This document shows positions 25,319 to 32,354 of a stretch of DNA of 33,484 nucleotides, piece after piece. This DNA is from Bacillota bacterium (GTDB lineage: Bacteria > Bacillota > Clostridia > Lachnospirales > CAG-274). The notes beneath the pieces are model-generated. The model had not been told where the DNA came from and ran no database searches. It saw only the letters and a program-made list of their open reading frames with translations. A program made the translations under genes and the position numbers. The stretch lies in assembly GCA_017483905.1 (NCBI GenBank), contig JAFUUG010000007.1, positions 1 to 33,484 on the forward strand, in the 5' to 3' direction. Each line of letters starts with the position of its first letter. Positions within the stretch are counted from its first letter, which is position 1.

Positions 25319-25936
25319 ATGAATAAACCCAAATGGATATTCTTTGATATTGGCTCAACGCTTATTGACGAGAGCATAGCCTATCGAAAAAGAATTGAAA
25401 GAACTATAGCAGGCACAAATGTCACTTATGATGATTTTTACAATAAAATGGTGGAGATTTCAAAATACAATCAAAGCGGTTACAACAAGGCACTTGAAGC
25501 ATACGGCTTGAAAATGGCTCCTTGGAACAGCGAGGACGAATACGTCTATCCTGAAGCTGAAGAAGTATTACGAGAGTTAAGCGAGCGTTATCATATTGGC
25601 ATTATTGCAAATCAGAACTTGGGTAGTGAGGAACGTTTAGAGAAGCTCGGTTTGCTCAGATACATTGACCTTGTTATTGCTTCTGCCGAGGAAGGTGTCG
25701 CTAAGCCCGATTTACGGATTTTCCAAATTGCGCTTGACCGTGCAAATTGCAAGCCCGAAGAAGCGGTAATGGTCGGTGACAGGATCGATAATGATATACT
25801 TCCGGCTAACAAAATCGGTATGAAAACTGTGTGGATCAAACAAGGTTTCGGCAGTTACGCAGAGCCGAAAGCAATAGAAGAGCAACCCGATTATATAGTC
25901 AATAGTTTAGTGGAAATAGCAGAATTATTTAGGTGA
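25319..25936 (+). CDS. HAD-superfamily hydrolase with altered motif I
   Basis: A 205-residue HAD-like protein: motif I FFDIGSTLIDE (Asp nucleophile kept, second Asp replaced by Gly), a helical cap (about 20-80), GIIANQNLG in place of the usual Ser/Thr motif II, Lys in VAKPDLRIF (motif III), and VMVGDRIDNDI (motif IV). HAD enzymes are mostly phosphatases. The missing second Asp would remove the general acid of a normal phosphatase, as in some dehalogenases or non-catalytic members. The ATG at 25319 is preceded by AAGGTTAAGA. It is tightly linked to the genes on both sides. Confidence 0.88.
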   Translation: MNKPKWIFFDIGSTLIDESIAYRKRIERTIAGTNVTYDDFYNKMVEISKYNQSGYNKALEAYGLKMAPWNSEDEYVYPEAEEVLRELSERYHIGIIANQNLGSEERLEKLGLLRYIDLVIASAEEGVAKPDLRIFQIALDRANCKPEEAVMVGDRIDNDILPANKIGMKTVWIKQGFGSYAEPKAIEEQPDYIVNSLVEIAELFR

Positions 25937-25940
25937 TATT

Positions 25941-26393
25941 ATGACCATTACATACAGAAAACTAAATGAAAATGACCTCGATGTATTTATAAAAATGCGA
26001 ATCAATCAGTTGCGAGAGGAAGGAGCAAAAGAGGACATCGACCTGACGCCCGATTTGAGAGATTACTATCTACGGCATTTGTCAGACGGTACTTTTATAT
26101 CTTGGCTTGCTTTGGATAAGGATAGGATCATCGGTACAAGCGGAATATCTATTGTAGAAAAGCCGCCTTATTTTGGTTGCCCAAGCGGTAAAATCGGACT
26201 GTTGTCGAGCATGTTTACAGATAAAGCCTTTCGAAGAAAAGGTATCGCAAAGACATTGCTTTCAAAGGTAGTTGACGAAGCAAGAAAACAGGGATGCGGT
26301 ACCGTCCAAATTACCGCTTCTGATATGGGTGTACTTTTATATTCTAACTTCGGCTTTGAAAAGAACGATAACTTTATGCAATATAAATTGTAA
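25941..26393 (+). CDS. GNAT family N-acetyltransferase
   Basis: A 150-residue GNAT enzyme: ITYRKLNENDLDVFIKMR at the N-terminus, the core strand GTSGISIVEKPPYF, then KIGLLSSMFTDKAFRRKGIAKTLLSKVVDEA, which holds the acetyl-CoA binding R-R-K-G-I-A motif, and the final QITASDMGVLLYSNFGFEK. Members acetylate amines on drugs, peptides or proteins, but the substrate is not readable. AGGTGAT precedes the ATG; the gap after the HAD gene is 4 bases. It ends 16 bases before the Tam-like gene. Confidence 0.9.
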   Translation: MTITYRKLNENDLDVFIKMRINQLREEGAKEDIDLTPDLRDYYLRHLSDGTFISWLALDKDRIIGTSGISIVEKPPYFGCPSGKIGLLSSMFTDKAFRRKGIAKTLLSKVVDEARKQGCGTVQITASDMGVLLYSNFGFEKNDNFMQYKL

Positions 26394-26409
26394 TTGTGAG
26401 GTTAAATAT

Positions 26410-27180
26410 ATGCCAAACTGGAATCCTATACAATACGAAAAGTTTTTGAAAGACAGAACACAGCCTGCTATTGACTTAGCCAACAGACTTGAAAAGTTTG
26501 CTCCTAACAGCATACTTGATTTGGGTTGCGGTCCCGGTAACAGCACAAAGGTATTAAAAGATAAATTTCCAAACGCCAAGATAATCGGTGCGGATAATTC
26601 AGATGAAATGCTTGAAAAGGCAAGAGGATTATATCCCGATATTGAGTTTATCAATCTCGATGCGAATGGTGATTTGCACGAAATAAACGAAAAGTTTGAT
26701 ATCGTATTCTCAAACGCCTGCATACAGTGGTTGCCAAATCATAATGAGCTGTTACCGAAACTGATGACATTGTTAAACCCAAACGGCATTCTTGCGATTC
26801 AGATACCTATGCAGCGTGAGCACCCTGTTCATATGATTATTATCGAGCTTGTGAACACAGCAAAGTGGAGCGATAAAATCACTCCAAGACAGTATAACAA
26901 TCTCACAACAGAGGAATACTTTGATGTACTTTTTGGTATATCAAATGACTTTGAAATATGGGAAACTACTTACTGCCATCGTATGCCAAGCTATGAAAGT
27001 ATCATTGAGTGGTACAAAGGTACAGGGCTGCGCCCTTATCTTGAACAGCTTACTGAATCTGATGCAGACGATTTTGTTAATGATGTGTACGTCGAATTGA
27101 AAAAGCGTTATAAAATGCAAAAGAACAGTGAAATTCTTTTCCGTTTTCCAAGATTGTTCTTTATAGCAAGAAAGGATTAA
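26410..27180 (+). CDS. Trans-aconitate methyltransferase-like protein
   Basis: A 256-residue SAM-dependent methyltransferase close to Tam: the N-terminal WNPIQYEKFLKDRTQPAIDL pattern, motif I ILDLGCGPGNSTKVL (about 33-47), ADNSDEML, and FDIVFSNACIQWLPNH, then ILAIQIPMQREHPVH. Tam methylates trans-aconitate, an aconitase inhibitor formed in cells. The N-terminal PAIDL part supports the subgroup, but the substrate is inferred. I chose the ATG at 26410 because GTGAGGTTA lies just upstream; an in-frame upstream stretch lies inside the GNAT gene. It is the second methyltransferase in this run. Confidence 0.86.
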   Translation: MPNWNPIQYEKFLKDRTQPAIDLANRLEKFAPNSILDLGCGPGNSTKVLKDKFPNAKIIGADNSDEMLEKARGLYPDIEFINLDANGDLHEINEKFDIVFSNACIQWLPNHNELLPKLMTLLNPNGILAIQIPMQREHPVHMIIIELVNTAKWSDKITPRQYNNLTTEEYFDVLFGISNDFEIWETTYCHRMPSYESIIEWYKGTGLRPYLEQLTESDADDFVNDVYVELKKRYKMQKNSEILFRFPRLFFIARKD

Positions 27181-27195
27181 CCGGAGGGATAATAT

Positions 27196-28125
27196 ATGCT
27201 TACTCCAAAACTAAATCAAGGTGACGAGATAAGAGTTATTGCTCCGTCACGCAGCTTAGCGATTGTTCGTGGCGAAATATTCAATAGGGCTTTGTTCTAT
27301 CTTGAACAACAGGGTTTTCACGTCACCTTTTCAAAGCACAGCCGTGAAAAAGATGATTGGAATTCATCATCTATCCAATCCAGAGTTGAGGATATACACG
27401 AGGCGTTTATCGACAACAATGTTAAAGCAATCCTAACAGCTATTGGCGGCTTCAATGTTAACCAAATATTAGAGCATATTGACTATGACATCATCAGACA
27501 GCATCCCAAAATCCTCTGCGGATATTCTGACATCACCGCATTACTCAGTGCTGTTTATGCAAAGACGGGTTTAGTGACCTATCACGGCGCACACTTTAGC
27601 ACGTTTGGTTTTGAGATAGAGCCGGAATATACGCAAAAAGCATTTTTTGATTGCGTGATGAAAGAGGGCAGCTTAACGCTGAAACCTTCTCAAACCGCAA
27701 AAGAATATACCGTCATTCAACAAGGCACTTGTGAAGGAACGATCATAGGTGGCAACCTCTGTACGCTTAATCTACTGCAAGGTACTCAGTTTATGCCGCA
27801 GGCAGAGGATATTGTCTTGTTCCTTGAAGATGACAACATTATGGGCGATTACTTTATCTATGAGTTTGACCGCAATTTTCAATCGCTGTTGCAGGCTTAT
27901 GGCACAGAGAGAATAAAGGGTGTTGTATTCGGCAGATTTGACGAGAGCTGTAAAATGAGTGCGGACGTTGTGAAAAGAATTATTGCTGATAAGCTACCAG
28001 AGAATATTCCTGTTTTGTTTGGTGTAGATTTTGGACATGTTTTCCCGATGATAACCTTTCCGAATGGCGGTAGGATAAAAATTGAAGCAACCAACAATTT
28101 GTTAATTGAAATCGTCAAACATTAG
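27196..28125 (+). CDS. S66 family peptidase (LD-carboxypeptidase / MccF-like)
   Basis: A 309-residue serine peptidase of the S66 family. The nucleophile is Ser111 in GYSDITALLSA, the Glu lies in VLFLEDDNIMG, and the His in GVDFGHVFPMITFPNGG. The N-terminus VIAPSRSLAIV and GGFNVNQILEHIDYD are typical. S66 members include cell-wall LD-carboxypeptidases and MccF, which gives immunity to microcin C-type peptidyl nucleotides; the layout here is nearer to the MccF side. It lies 15 bases after the Tam-like gene with GGAGGG before the ATG and is the last gene before a terminator. Confidence 0.9.
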   Translation: MLTPKLNQGDEIRVIAPSRSLAIVRGEIFNRALFYLEQQGFHVTFSKHSREKDDWNSSSIQSRVEDIHEAFIDNNVKAILTAIGGFNVNQILEHIDYDIIRQHPKILCGYSDITALLSAVYAKTGLVTYHGAHFSTFGFEIEPEYTQKAFFDCVMKEGSLTLKPSQTAKEYTVIQQGTCEGTIIGGNLCTLNLLQGTQFMPQAEDIVLFLEDDNIMGDYFIYEFDRNFQSLLQAYGTERIKGVVFGRFDESCKMSADVVKRIIADKLPENIPVLFGVDFGHVFPMITFPNGGRIKIEATNNLLIEIVKH

Positions 28126-28324
28126 ATTCGAGGTAATTTTAGAACAGAAAAGTATAAACGGCACTATGAAATGTGGTTACCCATAGATATGAGTTTAAGA
28201 TAATTACATTTATCTCTCATTGGATAATCATAATGCGACCATTTATTTTTTGCCTTCCGGCACTTTGTGCTTGGAGGGCTTTGTTTTTGTGAGATACATT
28301 TTCAAGTTTTGTGAAAAAAAGACC
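28126..28324 (+). other. Non-coding gap after the accessory operon
   Basis: About 200 AT-rich bases between the S66 peptidase gene and the consensus promoter. The terminator at 28252-28290 is the only structure I can support; no coding frame with a start and binding site is visible. Confidence 0.55.
28252..28290 (+). terminator. Terminator of the accessory enzyme operon
   Basis: GCCTTCC (28252-28258) pairs with GGAGGGC (28273-28279) through one G-T pair, with an inner GGCAC / GTGC pairing, followed by TTTGTTTTTG. It lies about 130 bases after the S66 peptidase gene. Confidence 0.72.
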
Positions 28325-28353
28325 TTGACAAAATTTTTAAACAGAGATATAAT
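28325..28353 (+). promoter_or_regulatory. Consensus sigma-A promoter of the control block
   Basis: TTGACA (28325-28330) and TATAAT (28348-28353) are both perfect and exactly 17 bases apart, the strongest promoter in the window. Transcription would start near 28360. A LexA-like palindrome lies just downstream, and a 168-base leader separates it from the next ORF. Confidence 0.82.
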
Positions 28354-28365
28354 AGAGAACGCAAT

Positions 28366-28379
28366 CGAACAATCGTTCT
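28366..28379. promoter_or_regulatory. LexA/SOS-box-like operator
   Basis: CGAACAATCGTTCT contains the palindrome GAAC-N4-GTTC, the core of the Gram-positive LexA box (CGAAC....GTTCG), with only the last base differing. It covers about +6 to +19 of the promoter at 28325, where bound repressor would block transcription. Another palindrome-binding repressor could also use it. Confidence 0.6.
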
Positions 28380-28396
28380 AAAACGAAATAATCTCT

Positions 28397-28416
28397 CCTT
28401 GCTGCCCCGTGCAAGG
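28397..28416 (+). repeat. Leader hairpin
   Basis: CCTTGC (28397-28402) and GCAAGG (28411-28416) form a 6-base stem with an 8-base loop, followed within 20 bases by a TTTTTT run. It sits in the leader of the LexA-box transcript and may attenuate it or be a structural element. Confidence 0.5.
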
Positions 28417-28527
28417 TTTGAAATATAGTTTTTTAGGAGTTGATTAAAAAGAGTGTAGTTTTACTTTCAATTGAATATGTATCAAATTATGTGATTAAAT
28501 GAAGTTAGTATGGAAGGAAGTTAAGCA

Positions 28528-28704
28528 GTGAAGAAAACTAATTTGATAAAAACGCCGAAAGAAAGAATTACGCTTGGTGAGTGTGTCAGAACGGATACGG
28601 GAGAGCCTGCGCTGAAAGTTAAAAAGAGCAACAAGGACAAATATGAAACTATCCCTATGAGTAAGCTAATTGAGCTGATGATCCTGACATCAATTCGAAA
28701 TTAA
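28528..28704 (+). CDS. 58-residue basic protein, unknown function
   Basis: A small ORF with a GTG start, encoding MKKTNLIKTPKERITLGECV and onward to TIPMSKLIELMILTSIRN. GGAAGGAAG lies about 7 bases before the GTG. It is basic and has a predicted C-terminal helix; no known domain is recognised. It is the first ORF downstream of the consensus promoter with the LexA-like box, so it is a candidate early protein of the element. Hairpins and a strong terminator follow. It could be a small regulator or a leader ORF; the coding call rests on binding site, length without stop and context. Confidence 0.55.
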   Translation: MKKTNLIKTPKERITLGECVRTDTGEPALKVKKSNKDKYETIPMSKLIELMILTSIRN

Positions 28705-28850
28705 GCAGAAAACCCAAATGCAAGGTTTTCGCATCCACAACAAAATAAAACTCTATGATTGAGTTTAATCAAGATGAATTAAGCCGACACGAGTGTTTCC
28801 AAAGTTTCTGTAATCAGAGATTTTAGAAATGTTCGTGTCGGCTTTTTTTG
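28705..28850 (+). terminator. Hairpin run and strong terminator
   Basis: After the small ORF come GAAAACC / GGTTTTC (about 28709-28731) and AAACTC / GAGTTT (28748-28766). Then a 12-base perfect stem, AAGCCGACACGA (28781-28792) and TCGTGTCGGCTT (28833-28844), with a long loop, is followed by TTTTTGCTTTT. The last is an efficient terminator for the LexA-box transcript. Confidence 0.78.
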
Positions 28851-29536
28851 CTTTTACATATACGATTTAGGGTGTACAGACAATGTGCTGTGCTGACATA
28901 ACAGTGTTAGAATTAGCGGTTTATTTCACGATATATGACATCTCCCATATAGCCAAAACACGCTTGATTCAATGTGACAATTATAGAATTTTAGTTGTTT
29001 TTTGAGCTTTTTTACATTTTTCAGTTTTTATCTTTTTTCATTCGACAATATACTGCGGTAAACGCAACCATAGTTCGGCAAAATATTTTTCCAATTTGTA
29101 GTAGTATAGAAAGCGAGGAAATTTGACTAAATCACTGATAATAGCTGAGTTTTTGAGAATTTTCGACTGACAAAATTACCCAAAGTTTTTATGGGTATTT
29201 GTAACATCTTTACTGTTGGTGGTAAGTAGAGATTTTTTTAGCAAATCCACCATTTAAAAATATATTCAAGCCTGAGTGTACATCAGGGCGAGGATACAGA
29301 TATTGCAATACTGACCGAAAAGGTCAAAAGCAAAATCGGTACCCTTTCCTTTGTATACTCAAAATTACAAGGGTTGGTGCCGATTGGCACTAACCCTGTT
29401 TTATGCTCGTCCTGACTGCTTACGGCGGAAAGGACGTCAAATGTTTTTGCTAAAATGGCAATCATTAATCGCTAAATATCCGTAGCCTTTGGATTTTGAT
29501 TCAACCAAATTCAAAATTCAAAGGAGATTACAGTAA
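28851..29536 (+). other. Long AT-rich non-coding region before the sigma-like gene
   Basis: About 690 bases with no supported gene. It holds an imperfect TACCCA / TGGGTA repeat (about 29177-29197). A stem GGGTTGGTGCC (29371-29381) / GGCACTAACCC (29386-29396) is followed by TGTTTTAT and looks like a terminator or attenuator, and CGTCCT / AGGACG (about 29408-29436) follows. A plus-strand frame is open from about 29240 to the TGA before 29413 but has no start codon with a binding site. The region may be a regulatory leader of the sigma-like gene or a gene remnant. Confidence 0.5.
29371..29404 (+). terminator. Terminator-like hairpin upstream of the sigma-like gene
   Basis: An 11-base stem with one G-T pair (29371-29381 with 29386-29396), loop GATT, followed by TGTTTTAT. 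It lies 130 bases before the sigma-like gene, so it could be an attenuator controlling it. Confidence 0.65.
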
Positions 29537-30082
29537 ATGTTAAAAAATGATATTTCTGCTATTGAGGAGCAGTTTAATCAAGAATGTACAGTTATTGAAT
29601 TAAAATACGAATATCCCGGTTACACGGGAATTGAAAAATATGCTATCGTGAGCAGTCTTTCTCAAAAAGAGATTGAAACACGTTTTCCCGAACAAGCAAG
29701 ATCATATTCGCCATTTTTAGTTTTGGATATATCTTTTCTTGATGTAAGGCGTGATTATAGGAATAACAATAAAAAATATGAAATGAGAAGTATCCGAAGT
29801 GAGAGTGTTTTCGGTTTTAATGATAGTGATACTGAAACACATCATAAGGAGATATATGTTCCTGATTTCGTTGAACAATGGATAGAGAACTATGAATTGA
29901 AAGAAGCGATAAAACAGTTGACCGATAAGGAAAGGGATCGTTTAATTGATTACTTTTATAATGATAAGACATTAACGGAAATAGGTGATAAAGTTGGTTG
30001 TTCACCAAGAGCCGTAAAATATTCAATAGATAGCGCAATTAAAAAAATTCAAACTTTTTTTGATAGTTTACTTCAAAAATGA
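29537..30082 (+). CDS. Sigma-70-like factor of the element
   Basis: A 181-residue protein. The C-terminal 60 residues form a sigma region 4-type helix-turn-helix (LTDKERDRLIDYF, then TLTEIGDKVGCSPRAVKYSIDSAIKKIQ). The N-terminal 110 residues show no clear region 2; they contain FLVLDISFLDVRRDYRNNNKKYEMRS as in sigma-like regulators of Firmicutes ICEs. It could direct RNA polymerase to element promoters or act as an activator. AAAGGAG (29520-29526) precedes the ATG. It lies in the control block between the LexA-box unit and the MazF/excisionase/integrase genes. The sigma-like domain is clear; specificity is not. Confidence 0.82.
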   Translation: MLKNDISAIEEQFNQECTVIELKYEYPGYTGIEKYAIVSSLSQKEIETRFPEQARSYSPFLVLDISFLDVRRDYRNNNKKYEMRSIRSESVFGFNDSDTETHHKEIYVPDFVEQWIENYELKEAIKQLTDKERDRLIDYFYNDKTLTEIGDKVGCSPRAVKYSIDSAIKKIQTFFDSLLQK

Positions 30083-30151
30083 CCTCGCTCAGTGGGTACA
30101 AGTGAGAGGGTAATAATTCTCTCATAAATACTCAAGAAAAGAGGAATCATT

Positions 30152-30706
30152 ATGAACAAAAAAATTGAAAGAAAAATCAAAAGGGGCGACATTTACCTTT
30201 ATGATTATGGCGAAAATGAACGCTCAATACAAAATGGATACAGACCTGTTGTAGTTTTGCAGGCAGATAACTTCAATCTCAAAGCACCTACCATTATGGT
30301 GGCGGCTATTACCACCGCCATTAAAAAGACCTTTCTTCCCTCACACATCTTGATAGAGGATAAGTATGGGCTGACTGATCCTTCAATGATTATGCTCGAA
30401 CAGCAGAGAGCTGTGAACAAGGAGCAGTTAGTCAATTATGTAGGTCATATCAACGACGACAACGTCTTGCGCCGCATTCATAACGGCTTAATGAAGCTGT
30501 ACGGATATTGGGACTACACCCGATATAACAAGGCTAATATCCGGTGTCTGTGTCCGAGCTGCTTGAACAAGTACAAATATGTGCCGGAGCTGATTGTGAA
30601 GCGAGTTGATCCGCTGACCAATATCAAGGATAGGTGTGACCAATGTCAGGGCTTTGGCTATGACTACTTCGTCTTTGAGAAGCCGAGGAGAGAGAAAAAT
30701 GGATAA
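30152..30706 (+). CDS. MazF/PemK-like protein with C-terminal zinc ribbon
   Basis: A 184-residue protein with two parts. Residues about 10-115 match the MazF/PemK fold (RGDIYLYDYG, GYRPVVVLQADNFN, APTIMVAAITTAIKKTFLP, IMLEQQRAVNKEQLVNYVGHI), the toxin family that cleaves mRNA. Residues about 130-180 hold CLCPSCL and CDQCQGFGYDYF, a zinc-ribbon-like module. No antitoxin gene is adjacent: the neighbour is an excisionase-like gene that overlaps its end by 8 bases. AAGAGG lies before the ATG at 30152. It might be a tamed regulator of element mRNA instead of a free toxin. The fold call is good. Confidence 0.82.
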   Translation: MNKKIERKIKRGDIYLYDYGENERSIQNGYRPVVVLQADNFNLKAPTIMVAAITTAIKKTFLPSHILIEDKYGLTDPSMIMLEQQRAVNKEQLVNYVGHINDDNVLRRIHNGLMKLYGYWDYTRYNKANIRCLCPSCLNKYKYVPELIVKRVDPLTNIKDRCDQCQGFGYDYFVFEKPRREKNG

Positions 30707-30926
30707 TGAAAATGCTGCTATCCCTGCCAAAAGAATTGAAGTTCCTGTCTGGGAAAAATCAACGCTGACATTAGATGAAGCCGCTGCTTATTCAGGTATC
30801 GGAAAAAACAAGCTACGAACTCTTACGGACAAAGAAGATTGTAACTTTGTTTTATGGATAGGTAGTAAGCGCCTTATAAAGCGTGAAATGTTAGATGAAT
30901 ACATCAGAGAAGCGTTTTCAATATAA
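30699..30926 (+). CDS. xis: Excisionase-like HTH protein (Xis)
   Basis: A 75-residue protein matching the Tn916-type excisionase family: a winged-helix-like TLTLDEAAAYSGIGKNKLRTL (about 23-42), then FVLWIGSKRLIKREMLDEYI. Such proteins bend DNA at the element ends and direct the integrase to excise. The ATG at 30699 overlaps the MazF-like stop codon region by 8 bases, with GAGGAGAGAG before it, indicating coupled translation. It is followed by a structured 113-base gap and the integrase gene, the standard order of Tn916-like elements. Confidence 0.85.
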   Translation: MDNENAAIPAKRIEVPVWEKSTLTLDEAAAYSGIGKNKLRTLTDKEDCNFVLWIGSKRLIKREMLDEYIREAFSI

Positions 30927-31039
30927 GGTGCTGTCAAGCCTGCGATAAAGAAAATCGCATCATTGGTAAAAGGGCGTTACTGAGATACAATGTCATCACG
31001 GTAACGCCCGATAGCTATTAAAAAGGAGGTATAAAAATT
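30927..31039 (+). promoter_or_regulatory. Structured gap between xis and integrase
   Basis: Two hairpins are visible: TGCGAT (30941-30946) / ATCGCA (30954-30959), and GGGCGTTAC (30972-30980) / GTAACGCCC (31001-31009) with a 20-base loop. No T run follows, so they may set the level or timing of integrase synthesis or hold binding sites. AAAAGGAGG lies before the integrase ATG. Confidence 0.55.
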
Positions 31040-32275
31040 ATGGCTACCAAACGAAAAGATTCACATAGGATTGTTTTGAAAAAAGGAGAATACCAGCGAA
31101 CCAATGGCACTTATGCTTACCGTTGGACAGATGGAAAAGGTAAGCGCCACGAGGTTTACGCAAGAGATTTAGATGACCTCAGAGCCAAAGAAAAAGAGAT
31201 AGACGCTGATACCAATGAAGGGATAAAGGTGGAAGCTCGCTATGTTATTATAAATGAGATGTACGACTTGTGGGTACAGCTTAAAAGAGGAATAAAGGAT
31301 AACACCTTTGAAAACTACAAGTATATGTATAACACTTTTGTACGTCCGTCTTTTGGTAAGAAAAGGATTCAGACCTTAAAAAAGTCTGATGTAAAGATTT
31401 TCTATAACTATCTTGCGGATCAAAGATGTTTACAGGCTTCTACAATAGACAGTATTCATAATGTCCTTCATCAAGTGTTGGATATGGCTGTAGACGATAA
31501 ATATATTCGTAGCAACCCTTCTGATAAGGCTTTGAAAGAGTTGAAGCAATCGCACGCATTCAAAACTGAGAAAAGACGTGCGTTAACTATTGCTGAACAA
31601 GAGCTTTTTCTTAACTACCTACGCAATAACGAAACCTATTCGCATTGGTATCCAATTTTCGCTGTTATGCTCGGCACCGGTATGAGAGTTGGAGAAATAA
31701 CAGGATTAAGGTGGTGTGATATTGACCTTGATAATGGTGTAATTGATATTAACCATACTTTGGTGTATTACTGCCATAGGCACGAAGTTGAGTTGAATGG
31801 GTGCTACTTCAATATCAACACACCGAAAACAAAAGCAAGCAACCGCAAAATACCAATGATTGAATCTGTTAAGGAAGCATTTCTGATGGAGAAAGCTAAT
31901 CAGGAAAAATCGGGTATTAAGTGTTCAGCAGTTATTGATGGATACTCGGATTTCATCTTTGTAAATCGCAACGGTAAAACGCAACATCAAGGAACACTCA
32001 ACAAGGCAATAAGAAGAATAATCAGAGATTGCAACGATGAGGTTTTGCTTAATGATGAAAATGCAACAGTTTTGCTTCCGCACTTTTCTTGCCATTCGCT
32101 TCGACACACTTTTTCTACACGAATGTGTGAAGCTGGTATCAATGTCAAAGTGATACAAGATACTTTGGGACATCAAGATATTTCAACCACAATGAATATC
32201 TACACTGACGCTACAAAAGAAATGAAGAAACAAGAATTTGAAAGCCTTGATAACTACTTGAAGAAAGCAGTATAG
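31040..32275 (+). CDS. int: Tyrosine integrase (Tn916 type)
   Basis: A 411-residue recombinase for integration and excision. The N-terminal part (about 1-60) is an AP2-like arm-site binding domain (YRWTDGKGKRHEVYARDLDD). Residues about 70-170 form the SAM-like core-binding domain (NTFENYKYMYNTFVRP). The catalytic domain shows Arg216 in GTGMRVGEI, Lys in TPKTKASNRK, His352 and Arg355 in HSLRHTF, His378 in LGHQDIS and Tyr388 in MNIYTDAT. All key residues are present and the length is normal. The gene ends at a long terminator, followed by TTACGCCA repeats that are likely arm sites. It is the last gene of the element. Confidence 0.96.
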   Translation: MATKRKDSHRIVLKKGEYQRTNGTYAYRWTDGKGKRHEVYARDLDDLRAKEKEIDADTNEGIKVEARYVIINEMYDLWVQLKRGIKDNTFENYKYMYNTFVRPSFGKKRIQTLKKSDVKIFYNYLADQRCLQASTIDSIHNVLHQVLDMAVDDKYIRSNPSDKALKELKQSHAFKTEKRRALTIAEQELFLNYLRNNETYSHWYPIFAVMLGTGMRVGEITGLRWCDIDLDNGVIDINHTLVYYCHRHEVELNGCYFNINTPKTKASNRKIPMIESVKEAFLMEKANQEKSGIKCSAVIDGYSDFIFVNRNGKTQHQGTLNKAIRRIIRDCNDEVLLNDENATVLLPHFSCHSLRHTFSTRMCEAGINVKVIQDTLGHQDISTTMNIYTDATKEMKKQEFESLDNYLKKAV

Positions 32276-32283
32276 ATTAGATG

Positions 32284-32327
32284 ATATGAAATAAGCAGGC
32301 AGAATTTGTTGCCTGCTTATTTCATAT
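32284..32327. terminator. Long perfect-stem terminator after the integrase gene
   Basis: An 18-base perfect stem, ATATGAAATAAGCAGGCA (32284-32301) and its complement (32310-32327), with an 8-base loop. The right arm reads TTATTTC, and a TTGTTT run follows. It lies 9 bases after the integrase stop and may work on both strands. Confidence 0.85.
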
Positions 32328-32354
32328 TGTTTACCATAGAAAAATAATAAGACC

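Noticed and set aside
28435-28504. Short TTG-start leader peptide after AGGAG in the LexA-box leader
   Set aside because: AGGAG touches the TTG with no spacing, so efficient translation is unlikely.
29283-29465. Minus-strand ORF of 60 codons in the non-coding region
   Set aside because: It overlaps the hairpin region, has no ribosome binding site and no recognisable protein pattern.
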